Assembly: GCA_023415475.1 (NCBI GenBank)
Contig: JAEZKL010000131.1
Coordinates: 1 to 27,059 of the forward strand
Source of the DNA: Bacillota bacterium
GTDB taxonomy: Bacteria > Bacillota > Clostridia > Lachnospirales > Lachnospiraceae
Direction of reading: 5' to 3'
DNA length: 27,059 nucleotides
Below the pieces are notes generated by a model. That model worked only from the letters and a program-made list of their open reading frames with translations. It was not told where the DNA came from and searched no databases. A program made the position numbers and the translations under genes. Positions 1 to 7,119 of the stretch are shown here, in pieces. The first letter of the stretch is position 1. Each line of letters opens with the position of its first letter.

Positions 1-460
1 AACCGCCATAAATCGTGATGATACCCCCGTCTTGGCCCTCGCTGCTGCCTCCGATGCCAGCACCACTGGATTCGCCTGTTGCGTTCAGAGTGCCGGGACG
101 ACCCGGTTGACCGTAGATACTCAGACGATTAGTACCGGTCACATTAATCCCTGCGCCATCGTTTCCTATTACTTCAAGGCTGCAGCCGGTTGCGAGAATT
201 AGCTTAACATCGCCGTTTACCGTGATGGTTTGATTGATTGTCAAGTCACCCATTGCCACATACCAACCATTGGTGGTACTGCCCTCCAGTGTTACAGTGG
301 AGCCATCAAGCACCGTTGCTGTTACGGTTCTACTTACTCCATTCTCATCCTCATATTCCACCGTTGCTTCTGTTGCTGCATAAGCCGTTGTCGGAAGCTG
401 AGTCAGAATCAGTGCTACCGTCAGCAGCAGGCTCCAAACCTGCTTTCGTATCCTTTTCAT
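1..460 (-). CDS. Secreted cell-surface protein, N-terminal part (runs off the left edge)
   Basis: The reading frame is open from the ATG at 460 to the window edge, so only about 153 residues are visible. It opens with a typical Sec signal peptide: basic MKRIRKQ, a hydrophobic core (LLLTVALILT) and a likely signal peptidase site after TAYA, near residue 28. The mature part starts with a short acidic segment, then repeated beta-strand-like stretches rich in G, T, N and I (for example NGWYVAMGDLTINQTITV and GAGIGGSSEGQDGG). These resemble the parallel-beta or carbohydrate-binding-like repeats of large Clostridia surface proteins. The exact family cannot be named from this fragment. An AAAGGA ribosome site lies rather far (about 14 nt) from this ATG. 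The same frame stays open upstream to another ATG at 688, so the start is not settled. I chose 460 because it places the signal peptide at the N terminus. Confidence 0.75.
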   Translation of the reverse strand, partial: MKRIRKQVWSLLLTVALILTQLPTTAYAATEATVEYEDENGVSRTVTATVLDGSTVTLEGSTTNGWYVAMGDLTINQTITVNGDVKLILATGCSLEVIGNDGAGINVTGTNRLSIYGQPGRPGTLNATGESSGAGIGGSSEGQDGGIITIYGG

Positions 461-491
461 CTCTAGTATACCATTCCTTTCATAGTATTTT

Positions 492-606
492 GGGGGTAAT
501 AAGTGCCCCCTTCTACAGCGTGGAAGATGGCAAAGCAGACTTTTGACCACCGCAAGATAGCTGCCATTCTCCACCGGCACATAACCTATGACCCATTCAA
601 AGGGTC
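492..606 (-). ncRNA. Structured 5' leader of the surface-protein gene (candidate cis-regulatory RNA)
   Basis: On the minus strand this stretch can form three hairpins. A GACCC/GGGTC stem pairs 602-606 with 590-594. A long 13-position stem pairs 562-574 with 520-532, with one mismatch and one wobble. A GGGGG/CCCCC stem pairs 506-510 with 492-496, shortly before the signal-peptide ATG at 460. I do not recognise the conserved core of a known riboswitch class; the c-di-GMP-I and cobalamin consensus elements are not apparent. The region is also open in frame with the downstream gene, so it might instead encode an N-terminal extension. Confidence 0.35.
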
Positions 607-754
607 TGGCCAAAGATTCCGATTTCCCCGATAATATTATTTTCTTTTCGTGGATTTTCCCTCTCAGAGCTTTATGTGATCCATTCATTTGAAGCCTCTT
701 TTTACTCCTCGGGGATTTGTCAAAAGTATAATTCCAATTTTTACTTATATTTTT

Positions 755-782
755 AGTATACCTATTTTTGGAATATATTCAA
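755..782 (-). promoter_or_regulatory. Putative sigma-A promoter of the surface-protein gene
   Basis: On the minus strand TTGAAT (777-782) and TATACT (755-760) are separated by 16 bp. Transcription from here would give a leader of nearly 300 nt before the signal-peptide ATG at 460, or about 60 nt before the alternative ATG at 688. This is a motif match only. Confidence 0.35.
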
Positions 783-895
783 GTGTAAGAAGGTACATAA
801 TTCTGAAGAAAACCTTTGAAGACTTTACTTGTTTATAAACTGACGTGGATGATGCATGAATTATATGGCAAATTATTATTGCTATACAGGTATTA

Positions 896-1231
896 TTGTC
901 CCGATTTGCAGACATTATATGGCAGAATGAACCGATTTCTTCCACAGAGCTGGTAAAGCGGAGCGAAGAGGCGCTAAAATGGAAAAGAACCACTTCATTT
1001 ACTGTTTTAAAGCGTCTGTGTGATAAAGGGATTTTCCAGAACAACAAGGGCAAGGTTACTTCGCTGATCTCCCGTCAGGAATTTTACTCTATGCAGAGCA
1101 AAAAGTTTGTGGAGGAAAGCTTTGATGGATCGTTGCCTGCCTTTATTGCAGCCTTCACAAAGTGTCAGTCAGTGACAATGGAAGAGATTGCAGAAATTAG
1201 AAAAATGATTGATACTGCTGGGGAGGTGTAA
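896..1231 (+). pseudogene. BlaI/MecI/CopY-family repressor, 5'-truncated relic
   Basis: The 111-residue frame matches the BlaI/MecI/CopY winged-helix repressor family. It has the ADIIWQNEPISSTELVKR segment, a recognition-helix-like TTSFTVLKRLCDKGIF, and the C-terminal dimerisation segment (FVEESFDGSLPAFIAAF...EEIAEIRKMID). Family members normally carry 10-15 more N-terminal residues before this point (an LSDAEYEVM-like helix). Here the only start is a TTG at 896 with no ribosome site, and the in-frame upstream codons end at a TGA (857-859) without family-like sequence. The first helix therefore appears lost. BlaI-type repressors control beta-lactamase or stress genes and are cleaved by the partner BlaR1, whose relic follows directly. 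I read it as a decayed gene, though a shortened functional protein is not excluded. Confidence 0.7.
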
Positions 1232-1235
1232 ATAC

Positions 1236-1349
1236 ATGGATGCTGTTTTCTTAAAATTGCTCAACATGAGCATCACTGCTAGTTGGCTGATTCTGGCTGT
1301 TGTGTTGCTTCGCTTCCTTCTCAAAAAAGCTCCTAAATGGGTATCATAG
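1236..1349 (+). pseudogene. BlaR1/MecR1 (peptidase M56) N-terminal remnant
   Basis: An ATG 7 nt after a GGGAGGTG ribosome site begins a 37-residue frame ending at TAG. It contains NMSITASWLILAVVLLRFLL and KKAPKWVS, which closely resembles the first transmembrane helix and following loop of M56-family BlaR1/MecR1 sensors; these normally exceed 300 residues. The sequence after WVS no longer resembles the family, and a methyltransferase gene on the other strand begins within 50 bp. This is therefore the stub left by a deletion that removed the sensor and protease domains. It lies immediately downstream of the BlaI relic, as in intact blaI-blaR1 operons. Confidence 0.7.
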
Positions 1350-1396
1350 TTTATTCAGTTTTCGATCGATATTTTATCTTACTATGTGAATTTCTT

Positions 1397-2149
1397 TTAC
1401 TCTTTTCTTTTTGCAATAATACTTGTAAAGGTCATATCGTCCCAGGCCATCCTATTAAACGGTTCTTCATGTGCATTAAATATCTTCATGGTTTTTTGAT
1501 ATATTTCTTTCCCTTTGTTGTCAGACAAATTGTCTGCAAGGATAACATCAACAATACCGGTCTGTTCAAAAAGCTTTTTCCACCAATCCGGCGTATGCCA
1601 ATTATTAAGACCAAAGCTATCGGCATAGGGCTTATAATTATCCGGTAGGCCATCCGAATAATCATTGACAAAACCAGGCACGATGATTCCGATCTCGCCA
1701 CCAGGTTTGACATGTTTCAAAAGGCGTTCCCTGAGAAAATCGCTATCCGTAACATAAAAGAAAATAGAGTTGATGCTGACTAATGCGTCAAAAAAGTTTT
1801 CCGCATACGGTAAATCATTTGCATCAGCATGAATAGGGCAGATGTTATCCTGCTCACCCATTTCACATATACGCTGCCAATTATCTGATGCACCTATCCA
1901 TAAATCGTTTGCCCATACTCTGACACCAAACTCTTTTGCAAGAAAAATGGAGCTAATTGCCTTTCCGCAGCCCATGTCTAACACTCGCATACCCTCTTTC
2001 AGATGCATAGACTGACAAAGCGCTTCCTGAAGCCATAAGCAATGGGAACCCATTGCATTATTCAAGATCCAGTCCGGATCATACTTTGAAGATAGCGGAT
2101 AGTTCTCATCGTTCATAAAAGTGAGAATTTCATTACGTGAATATTTCAT
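1397..2149 (-). CDS. Class I SAM-dependent methyltransferase
   Basis: A 250-residue protein with a Rossmann-type methyltransferase core. Motif I is VLDMGCGKA at about 56-64, an acidic residue ending the second strand follows in WANDLW, and motif II/III-like segments are seen in DANDLPYAENFFDALVSINS and LKHVKPGGEIGIIVPGF. It would transfer a methyl group from S-adenosylmethionine to an unidentified acceptor. The C-terminal third (WWKKLFEQTGIVDVILADN) is typical of small-molecule methyltransferases and does not reveal the substrate. The start is set by a GGGAGG ribosome site 7-8 nt upstream. A small open frame ends in an ATGA overlap with this start, suggesting translational coupling or a lost upstream gene. 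Cytoplasmic; no signal or membrane segment. Confidence 0.85.
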   Translation of the reverse strand: MKYSRNEILTFMNDENYPLSSKYDPDWILNNAMGSHCLWLQEALCQSMHLKEGMRVLDMGCGKAISSIFLAKEFGVRVWANDLWIGASDNWQRICEMGEQDNICPIHADANDLPYAENFFDALVSINSIFFYVTDSDFLRERLLKHVKPGGEIGIIVPGFVNDYSDGLPDNYKPYADSFGLNNWHTPDWWKKLFEQTGIVDVILADNLSDNKGKEIYQKTMKIFNAHEEPFNRMAWDDMTFTSIIAKRKE

Positions 2150-2235
2150 TTGTAATCCTCCCTCGCGGTATACTTGTTTCCGGTTGTATTTTCAAAATCC
2201 ACGACTGCATTATACATGTCGCGCGCTATCTCCAT
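2146..2235 (-). CDS. Small ORF (29 aa) overlapping the methyltransferase start; possible gene remnant
   Basis: From ATG at 2235 the frame reads MEIARDMYNAVVDFENTTG... and stops at TGA, overlapping the methyltransferase ATG as ATGA. The frame is open further upstream to a TGA near 2280 with protein-like codons (FHCIGQHHYNDIN). It may therefore be the C-terminal end of a decayed gene once coupled to the methyltransferase. No ribosome site precedes the ATG and I do not recognise the family. Low confidence. Confidence 0.2.
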   Translation of the reverse strand: MEIARDMYNAVVDFENTTGNKYTAREDYK

Positions 2236-2424
2236 ATTAATATCATTATAATGGTGCTGTCCGATGCAGTGAAATTGCACTCATAATTATCTCACTTTGG
2301 CGAACAGATGTTTGCTGCTGCCATAAGGATATTGTACCATAGGAAATATAAAAAGTCGATAATATTTGGAAGCTAATATATATAGCTTTTGACTCAGTTT
2401 TCTGACTCAACTCAGTGTTTTTTA

Positions 2425-2518
2425 GATAAAATCAGATAAAAGAAGATAATGCTTAAATTCTTGAAAAAGCCTTCATCCATAAGTAAGATGAAGGCTGATA
2501 AAATCGGATAAAAGGACA
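2425..2518. repeat. Pair of 22-bp imperfect direct repeats
   Basis: GATAAAATCAGATAAAAG begins the copy at 2425-2446, and GATAAAATCGGATAAAAG begins the copy at 2497-2518. About 19 of 22 positions agree, and each copy itself contains two GATAAAA half-units. The repeats bracket the terminator hairpin 72 bp apart. Their role is unknown; recombinase arm sites or a deletion scar are possible. Confidence 0.5.
2464..2496 (-). terminator. Rho-independent terminator of the AraC-like gene
   Basis: A perfect 10-bp stem (AGCCTTCATC at 2468-2477 with GATGAAGGCT at 2487-2496) and a 9-nt loop are followed on the minus strand by TTTTTC. It lies about 67 bp past the stop codon of the minus-strand regulator gene. 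Confidence 0.75.
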
Positions 2519-2562
2519 CACCCTAATGTTTTGTTTTACGTCAGGAAGGTCTCGAACTGACG

Positions 2563-3390
2563 CTATGTGACAGGTATCCATATTTCTACACTGCACTTAT
2601 CCGTCGCTTCATCCCAAAAGACGTATTTTTCTATGGTAGGAAGCCCGGATTTTTTGTATTTACTTTGCGGCAGAAACTCATTGTTGATTTTGTTCCATAC
2701 ATTTCCAAGGACCTGACCGGAAATGCTGCCCATTGCCTCGAATTTCAGCCATATTGCCTTCGGATATTCAAAGTTATCCAAGCCTGGGATAACCTCCTTC
2801 TCCCACTCTATTGCGCACATGTAGTCATTGCTGCCATCTTCCCTAAAACCAAAGCATAATCCTAAATCGTAAAAACGACCGCTCAATTCTTTTATCGCCT
2901 CATTGCTGCCATCGCTTTTTACGATTGCCCAGGTCCCGCCACCATATGGTGTTATACGTCTGATTCCCATTACTTTGAAAGGCTCTCTTTCAATAATTGT
3001 GTAATCCATTCTATCAACTCCTTTAATAGTCAGGGCAAAGCTAAGACGGCAATAGAATGTAAGCTTAACACCATCATTTCTCGCTTCCGTTGGAGTAATA
3101 CCGTGCAAGCGCTTGAATGCCACGCTGAAAGCGTCTGAGGATTGATAACCATACCTCAAGCCAATATCAATTACTTTATCACAGGTATTTTGTAAATCAT
3201 AAGCTGCACGAGTCAATTTTCTGCGACGTATATATTCTGATAAAGAGATGCCGGTTATTTGATTAAACGACCCTTGAAACAAAGAAAAGGAGCAGGCGGT
3301 AATCTTATTTAATTCCTTTTCATCAATTTCATCAGTCAGATGGTTTTCAATATAGTCAATTGCTTTGTTCATTCTATTAACCCAGTCCAT
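2563..3390 (-). CDS. AraC-family regulator with GyrI-like effector-binding domain
   Basis: A 275-residue protein. Residues about 5-105 form an AraC-type double helix-turn-helix (MNKAIDYIENHLTDEID at the N terminus, SLFQGSFNQITGISLSEYIRRRKL, then DIGLRYGYQSSDAFSVAFKRLHGITPTE). Residues about 127-275 form a GyrI-like/SOUL-type small-molecule-binding domain (YTIIEREPFKVMGIRR at its start, CSVEIWIPVT at its end). This N-terminal-HTH arrangement is typical of Rob/BltR-like multidrug-sensing regulators. The start follows a GGAGGTGAAGTA ribosome site. The regulator stands alone, with a methyltransferase beyond its terminator and the ubi-like cluster upstream, so its target is not evident from position. 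Confidence 0.88.
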   Translation of the reverse strand: MDWVNRMNKAIDYIENHLTDEIDEKELNKITACSFSLFQGSFNQITGISLSEYIRRRKLTRAAYDLQNTCDKVIDIGLRYGYQSSDAFSVAFKRLHGITPTEARNDGVKLTFYCRLSFALTIKGVDRMDYTIIEREPFKVMGIRRITPYGGGTWAIVKSDGSNEAIKELSGRFYDLGLCFGFREDGSNDYMCAIEWEKEVIPGLDNFEYPKAIWLKFEAMGSISGQVLGNVWNKINNEFLPQSKYKKSGLPTIEKYVFWDEATDKCSVEIWIPVT

Positions 3391-3436
3391 TACTTCACCT
3401 CCTTGAACACCATTATAAGTCAGTTGATTTCAGTTT

Positions 3437-3468
3437 ACCCGTTATTTATCAAATAGATAATAACGGGT
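3437..3468. other. Hairpin upstream of the AraC-like gene
   Basis: ACCCGTTAT (3437-3445) pairs with ATAACGGGT (3460-3468), and the stem extends inward by TATC/GATA with one bulged T. CTTTTATG follows on the plus strand, but no plus-strand gene needs terminating here. It could be an operator or a 5'-UTR hairpin of the regulator, whose ATG lies 47 bp away. Confidence 0.4.
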
Positions 3469-3549
3469 CTTTTATGTCAATTATATAAATTTTCCTCATA
3501 TTAGATGTGATTTTATTATACCATAGTTTTATATCAAGAAAAGCCCTAT

Positions 3550-3581
3550 AAAAAATTGTCGGCATATAGAATGTCGACAAT
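3550..3581 (-). terminator. Rho-independent terminator after ubiX-like gene
   Basis: On the minus strand ATTGTCG (3575-3581) pairs with CGACAAT (3555-3561) and is followed directly by a run of T residues. It sits 17 bp past the ubiX-like stop codon and likely ends the quinone-like cluster transcript. Confidence 0.75.
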
Positions 3582-3598
3582 CCCCTTTTTTAGCTGTA

Positions 3599-4195
3599 TT
3601 AATTCATATTTTCTCCCCATCGATGAAAGCCGTTGATCGGGATATGAAACTTATCCAGTACCTTGCCGATGATTTGCAGATTCATATCCTCAAGGCTGGT
3701 AATATGGCTGTAATAAGGCACCACGGGCGGCATAATATATGCTCCGGCTTCTGCCAGAGTCAGCATATTTCTTAAATGAATGGTGCTTAGGGGACTCTCT
3801 CTTGGAACCAGCACCAGGTTTCTACGTTCCTTTAAGGTAACGTCTGCTGCGCGGAGAAGCAAATTATCGGAATAACCACAGGCAATACCTGCGACTGTCT
3901 TCATGCTGCAGGGGATTATTACCATACCCTCGGTTTGATAGGTGCCACTGGCAATCTTTGCGCCGTAATCATTGATATCATATAGGACATCAGCCATTGC
4001 TTCTACCTGGGATAGGGTATAGTCCGTCTCTTGGGCTATGGTCATCTTTGCTCCCGCGGAGATGACCAGATGAGTTTCCCAATCAGGACAAGCTTTCATA
4101 AGTTGAAGCAGCTTTATCGCAAGAGCAGCACCGCTTGCACCGCTCATTCCGACAATTAATCTTTTTTTGTCATTCACCTGGAGATTCCGTTCCAT
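3599..4195 (-). CDS. ubiX: UbiX-like flavin prenyltransferase
   Basis: The UbiX/Pad1 family joins dimethylallyl phosphate to FMN to give prenylated FMN, the cofactor of UbiD decarboxylases. Visible family signatures are the N-terminal LIVGMSGASGA flavin-binding loop, the IIPCSMKTVAGIACG segment and the LVPRESPLSTIHLRNML segment. The length (about 200 aa) is normal. A partner UbiD-type gene lies in the same minus-strand cluster. A second ATG at 4195 was chosen because AAGAGG is 8 nt from it and only 2 nt from the ATG at 4201. The gene is separated from the transporter genes by a 215-bp palindromic element, which may reduce or uncouple its expression. In futalosine-pathway bacteria the corresponding protein is called MqnM. 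Cytoplasmic. Confidence 0.9.
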   Translation of the reverse strand: MERNLQVNDKKRLIVGMSGASGAALAIKLLQLMKACPDWETHLVISAGAKMTIAQETDYTLSQVEAMADVLYDINDYGAKIASGTYQTEGMVIIPCSMKTVAGIACGYSDNLLLRAADVTLKERRNLVLVPRESPLSTIHLRNMLTLAEAGAYIMPPVVPYYSHITSLEDMNLQIIGKVLDKFHIPINGFHRWGENMN

Positions 4196-4239
4196 AGCCA
4201 TTTCCTCTTTCTTAATCCTTTATTTAGCAGTTACTTAAT

Positions 4240-4454
4240 TTAAGATTTTGGTGTCAAAAGTACTCGAATACTGTATCACTCGTCAATTTGCACTAAATAA
4301 GTATATCTATTTAGGAATGAAAAGCATATTATATTAAGCATCCAAGCGAAAGCGTGTCGCGTATAAAATATGCTTTTTATTCCTTGTAAGAAAATTTATT
4401 GTGCAAATTGACGATATTACTAAGAAATTAGTACTTTTGACACCTAAATCTTAA
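4240..4454. mobile_element. MITE-like palindromic element between the permease and ubiX
   Basis: Outer arms of 25 bp (4240-4264 and 4430-4454) are inverted copies with one mismatch. Inside, CGTCAATTTGCAC (4281-4293) is perfectly inverted at 4401-4413, and an 18-bp arm (4313-4330) pairs with 4367-4384 with one mismatch. The non-coding centre is about 40 bp. The right end abuts the permease stop codon. No transposase is encoded, which fits a miniature inverted-repeat element. A target duplication is not clear; TTAA-like ends are present on both sides. It could equally act as a long hairpin in the operon mRNA. Confidence 0.65.
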
Positions 4455-5219
4455 TTACATATTACTATTCTCTGTATAGTTCCATTTGCATATGCGATAA
4501 GCGAGAGAATCAATTGCTACAAATAGTAGAAAGCCGATGATTGCAATCGTTATTATCCCAATGTACATTTCTATATAATTAATCCGTGACCACGCATCCA
4601 GAATATAATAACCCATCCCATAGGTTGTGCCATAGCCTTCCACGAAGAACAGGATAGAGACCGCAGCTCCGAGAGATACTCGAAGGCTGGTAAGCAATTG
4701 AGGCAGTATGGCAGGCAGGGTAACATGGCGGATAATGGCAAGCTTACCTGCTCCCGTACTTTTCATGATCTGATACATGGATTTATCAATGGTCTGAATA
4801 CTGTCACGAACCGATACGATCACCTGAAATACGATGACCAGTACCATAATTATAATCTTTGAGCCATCCCTCATACCAAGAAGCAGCATCGCAATGGGTA
4901 GCAGGGCGGTCTTGGGAATGGGGTAACTAAAATAAATCAAGGGGTATAAGATACGGTTCGCTTTCTTGGAATACGCAAGGAGTATTCCGATGGGGACACC
5001 GATGATTAAGGATAAGGCCAGACCGGCTCCAATTCTTCTTAAGCTGTACAAGATATGTACCCACATGTGATCCTTCAGAACAACAGCATAGCTTTGATAT
5101 ACCCGGAGGGGATTGGGAATTACGGTCGTTTCTGTCAAAAGAGCTGCAATAAACCAGATCAGATTAATTGACAGAAATCCTTGTACAAATATCATACATT
5201 GTTTCAACAGTTTATTCAA
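4455..5219 (-). CDS. ABC transporter permease (SsuC/TauC type)
   Basis: An inner-membrane permease of the BPD_transp_1 family, about 255 residues with some six hydrophobic segments. The cytoplasmic EAA-like loop that contacts the ATPase is visible in MKSTGAGKLAIIRHVTLPAILPQLLTSLR. It forms a transporter with the ATPase encoded just upstream and the THI5/SsuA-like lipoprotein. The start is uncertain. The TTG at 5219, overlapping the ATPase stop by 8 bp with GAGAGG 10 nt upstream, is better supported than the ATG at 5240, which lacks a ribosome site. SsuC/TauC/ThiX-type permeases move sulfonates, taurine or aromatic and pyrimidine-like compounds. The neighbouring UbiA, UbiD and UbiX genes point here to an aromatic quinone precursor, by inference only. 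Confidence 0.88.
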   Translation of the reverse strand: MNKLLKQCMIFVQGFLSINLIWFIAALLTETTVIPNPLRVYQSYAVVLKDHMWVHILYSLRRIGAGLALSLIIGVPIGILLAYSKKANRILYPLIYFSYPIPKTALLPIAMLLLGMRDGSKIIIMVLVIVFQVIVSVRDSIQTIDKSMYQIMKSTGAGKLAIIRHVTLPAILPQLLTSLRVSLGAAVSILFFVEGYGTTYGMGYYILDAWSRINYIEMYIGIITIAIIGFLLFVAIDSLAYRICKWNYTENSNM

Positions 5220-5991
5220 TTGGATCCATCCTCTCCCCATTCGTTATCAGCTGCTGGCGAAGTAACTGTTTTGTTGTAAGATAGTCCACATGCTCCGGAT
5301 ATAATTGTCCAAAGTACGGGTTGTTACTTCTGTACTTGATGTTACCGCCCTGAGTACCCATAACATATATCATATTACCCAGATAAAGAGCCTCTTCAAT
5401 ACTGTGGGTCACCAGAATCGTAGTGGGCTTCTGATACGTCCATACCTTTAAAAATAACTCTCTGGCTTCCTCCCTGGTAATTGCATCTAGTGCAGAGAAG
5501 GGCTCATCCATCAGCAATAAATCCGGCTGCAGGAGAAAGGCTCTTGCGATGGCACTTCTTTGTAATTGTCCGCCGCTTAATTCATTTGGATATTTGTCGA
5601 GAATATCCTGAATGTTAAGAGCGTTAGAGATCCGGTTCAGTTCCTCCGTATGCCTGCCCTTATGATATTCCTTGCGGATCTTTAGAGGCAGCAGGCAATT
5701 TTCTCTGACGGTTTTCCAGGGAAGCAGACCGCAGTTTTGTGGGATGAGACCGATCTTGTGCAACCTGGGATTCAGAGCGCATCTTTCGTCATTATTAACA
5801 AATTCTATGGTACCGCTTTCGATTTCTAAGGAACCGGCAAGGGCATTAATCAAGGTGGATTTACCGCAGCCGGAGGAGCCCAGTATAGCCAGCGACTCTC
5901 CTTTTGGTAATTCAAAGGAGAGGTGGCGGACTACCGGATTGAAGGTCTGTTTGGATTTATAGTGAATGGATAAATCATTTATAATCAGCAT
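5212..5991 (-). CDS. ABC transporter ATP-binding protein (SsuB/TauB type)
   Basis: A complete nucleotide-binding subunit: Walker A (LGSSGCGKST), Q-loop (GLIPQNCGLLPWKTVREN), ABC signature (LSGGQLQRSAIARA), Walker B (LLLMDEPFSALD) and H-loop (TILVTHSIEEAL). It powers import through the overlapping permease. The Q-loop followed by LLPW is typical of the nitrate/sulfonate/taurine subfamily. I prefer the ATG at 5991, because AGGA lies 5-6 nt before it; the ATG at 6003 has no good ribosome site. The gene lies 26 bp from the upstream lipoprotein gene and overlaps the permease, consistent with one operon. Confidence 0.9.
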   Translation of the reverse strand: MLIINDLSIHYKSKQTFNPVVRHLSFELPKGESLAILGSSGCGKSTLINALAGSLEIESGTIEFVNNDERCALNPRLHKIGLIPQNCGLLPWKTVRENCLLPLKIRKEYHKGRHTEELNRISNALNIQDILDKYPNELSGGQLQRSAIARAFLLQPDLLLMDEPFSALDAITREEARELFLKVWTYQKPTTILVTHSIEEALYLGNMIYVMGTQGGNIKYRSNNPYFGQLYPEHVDYLTTKQLLRQQLITNGERMDPIE

Positions 5992-6017
5992 GGCATTCCT
6001 CATCTTAGTGGGACAAT

Positions 6018-7043
6018 TTATTTTGAATAAACATCATATACCATCTGTTCATAGGTTAGGTCAGAGCTGCACAATCCTTTATTGCTTGCCCATGCTATGG
6101 CGGACTCTACATCCTCTCTAGGAGGGAGTACACTTTCACGGAAGGGTTCGATGGTAATCTGTCCTTTCATTTCTTCCGGATATCCTACGGCATTAATCAC
6201 AGTATCCTCATAACCGGAGATATCAGTCTTATTTAAGTATGCAACCGCTTCATTATAAGCTAAGTATAAATTTTTGATTGCCTCGGACCTTTCATCCAGA
6301 GCTGTTTTGGTAAAGGCAGATACAGCGGGATAAAGATTAAGATCATTGGCACTTCCTAAATATACGGCGCCGTCATTCAGTACAATAGAAGCAAAGGGCT
6401 CCGGTAATAAGCCAAGGTCAATTTTATCATTACGAAGCAATTCAACCCGGTCCGGAATACGGGGAACGATTTCCTTAACAACAGCATCATTTTCCAAAGA
6501 GTTTTTTGCTAGGATCTGATCCAGAGTATAATCAATTAAGGTGTTCTGTGATATTGCAATACTTTTTCCCTTTATCTCATCAAGGGAGGATATACCGCTG
6601 TTTTTACCTGCGACCAGTACATAATCACCATCGGTTATTCCTGTGATTTTGACATCAAAATCAGCATTTTGATAGATGCATACGCCAATATAATCCGTTA
6701 ATACCCCATCCAGTTCACCGGCTAGAAAAGCCGCATCCCGGTCTTTAGCAGAGGTAAAGACCTCAAGCTGCAGATCCAGCTGGTACCCATCTGCAAGACC
6801 CAGTTCATTGATCATGACATAAGGAATAACATCATAGGAGGACATCATCCCGATTCGAAGAACCGTTTTCTCAGTGGGAGCTACTGTAGTCTCCGGAGTA
6901 TCTGTGATACTTTCCGCGGCTGCATCCTGAGATGCTTCCGGTTCGCTTGTTGGAGTATTTGTTGATTCATTTTCAGTCTTACAGCCGACGAAGAGTAATG
7001 CAATTAAGCAGAAGGTGAGTAATATTTGTAGTCTTTTTTTCAT
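6018..7043 (-). CDS. ABC transporter substrate-binding lipoprotein (THI5/SsuA-like)
   Basis: A 341-residue periplasmic-binding-protein-like lipoprotein. The signal MKKRLQILLTFCLIALLFVGC ends in a lipobox, so the mature protein would be lipidated on that Cys and tethered outside the membrane. A Thr/Ser/Glu-rich linker follows, then an NMT1/THI5-like domain (TVLRIGMMSSYDVIPYVM, DAAFLAGELDGVLTDYIGV, ISSLDEIKGKSIAISQ, LGLLPEPFASIVL). The ATG at 7043, with AAAGG 10 nt upstream, is taken as the start; a longer frame to 7136 adds a non-signal-like stretch. The ligand cannot be read from the sequence. The fold is shared by thiamine-precursor, sulfonate and aromatic binders, and also by the futalosine-pathway enzymes MqnA/MqnD. 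Confidence 0.87.
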   Translation of the reverse strand: MKKRLQILLTFCLIALLFVGCKTENESTNTPTSEPEASQDAAAESITDTPETTVAPTEKTVLRIGMMSSYDVIPYVMINELGLADGYQLDLQLEVFTSAKDRDAAFLAGELDGVLTDYIGVCIYQNADFDVKITGITDGDYVLVAGKNSGISSLDEIKGKSIAISQNTLIDYTLDQILAKNSLENDAVVKEIVPRIPDRVELLRNDKIDLGLLPEPFASIVLNDGAVYLGSANDLNLYPAVSAFTKTALDERSEAIKNLYLAYNEAVAYLNKTDISGYEDTVINAVGYPEEMKGQITIEPFRESVLPPREDVESAIAWASNKGLCSSDLTYEQMVYDVYSK

Positions 7044-7119
7044 TAGAATCATGCCTTTCTCAATACCTGCAAGCATATTATGTGAAAGCTTGCTTTCCCA
7101 TTTTGCAGGTTCATTATTT

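Larger units (their letters stand above)
2237..2562. other. Gap between the methyltransferase and AraC-like genes, with repeats and terminator
   Basis: No convincing gene is present. The stretch contains two TGACTCA copies (around 2391-2412), a 22-bp imperfect direct repeat at 2425-2446 and 2497-2518, a terminator at 2464-2496, and a CGTCAG...CTGACG inverted repeat (2539-2562) abutting the stop of the AraC-like gene. The left half is AT-rich without recognisable structure. Confidence 0.5.

Noticed and set aside
461..688. c-di-GMP-I or cobalamin riboswitch
   Set aside because: Surface-protein genes often have c-di-GMP riboswitches, but the conserved core segments of these classes were not found.
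2539..2562. tRNA fragment (T-arm-like GTTCGAGAC)
   Set aside because: The flanking bases do not form a five-pair T stem and no acceptor or anticodon arm follows; it is better read as a simple inverted repeat.
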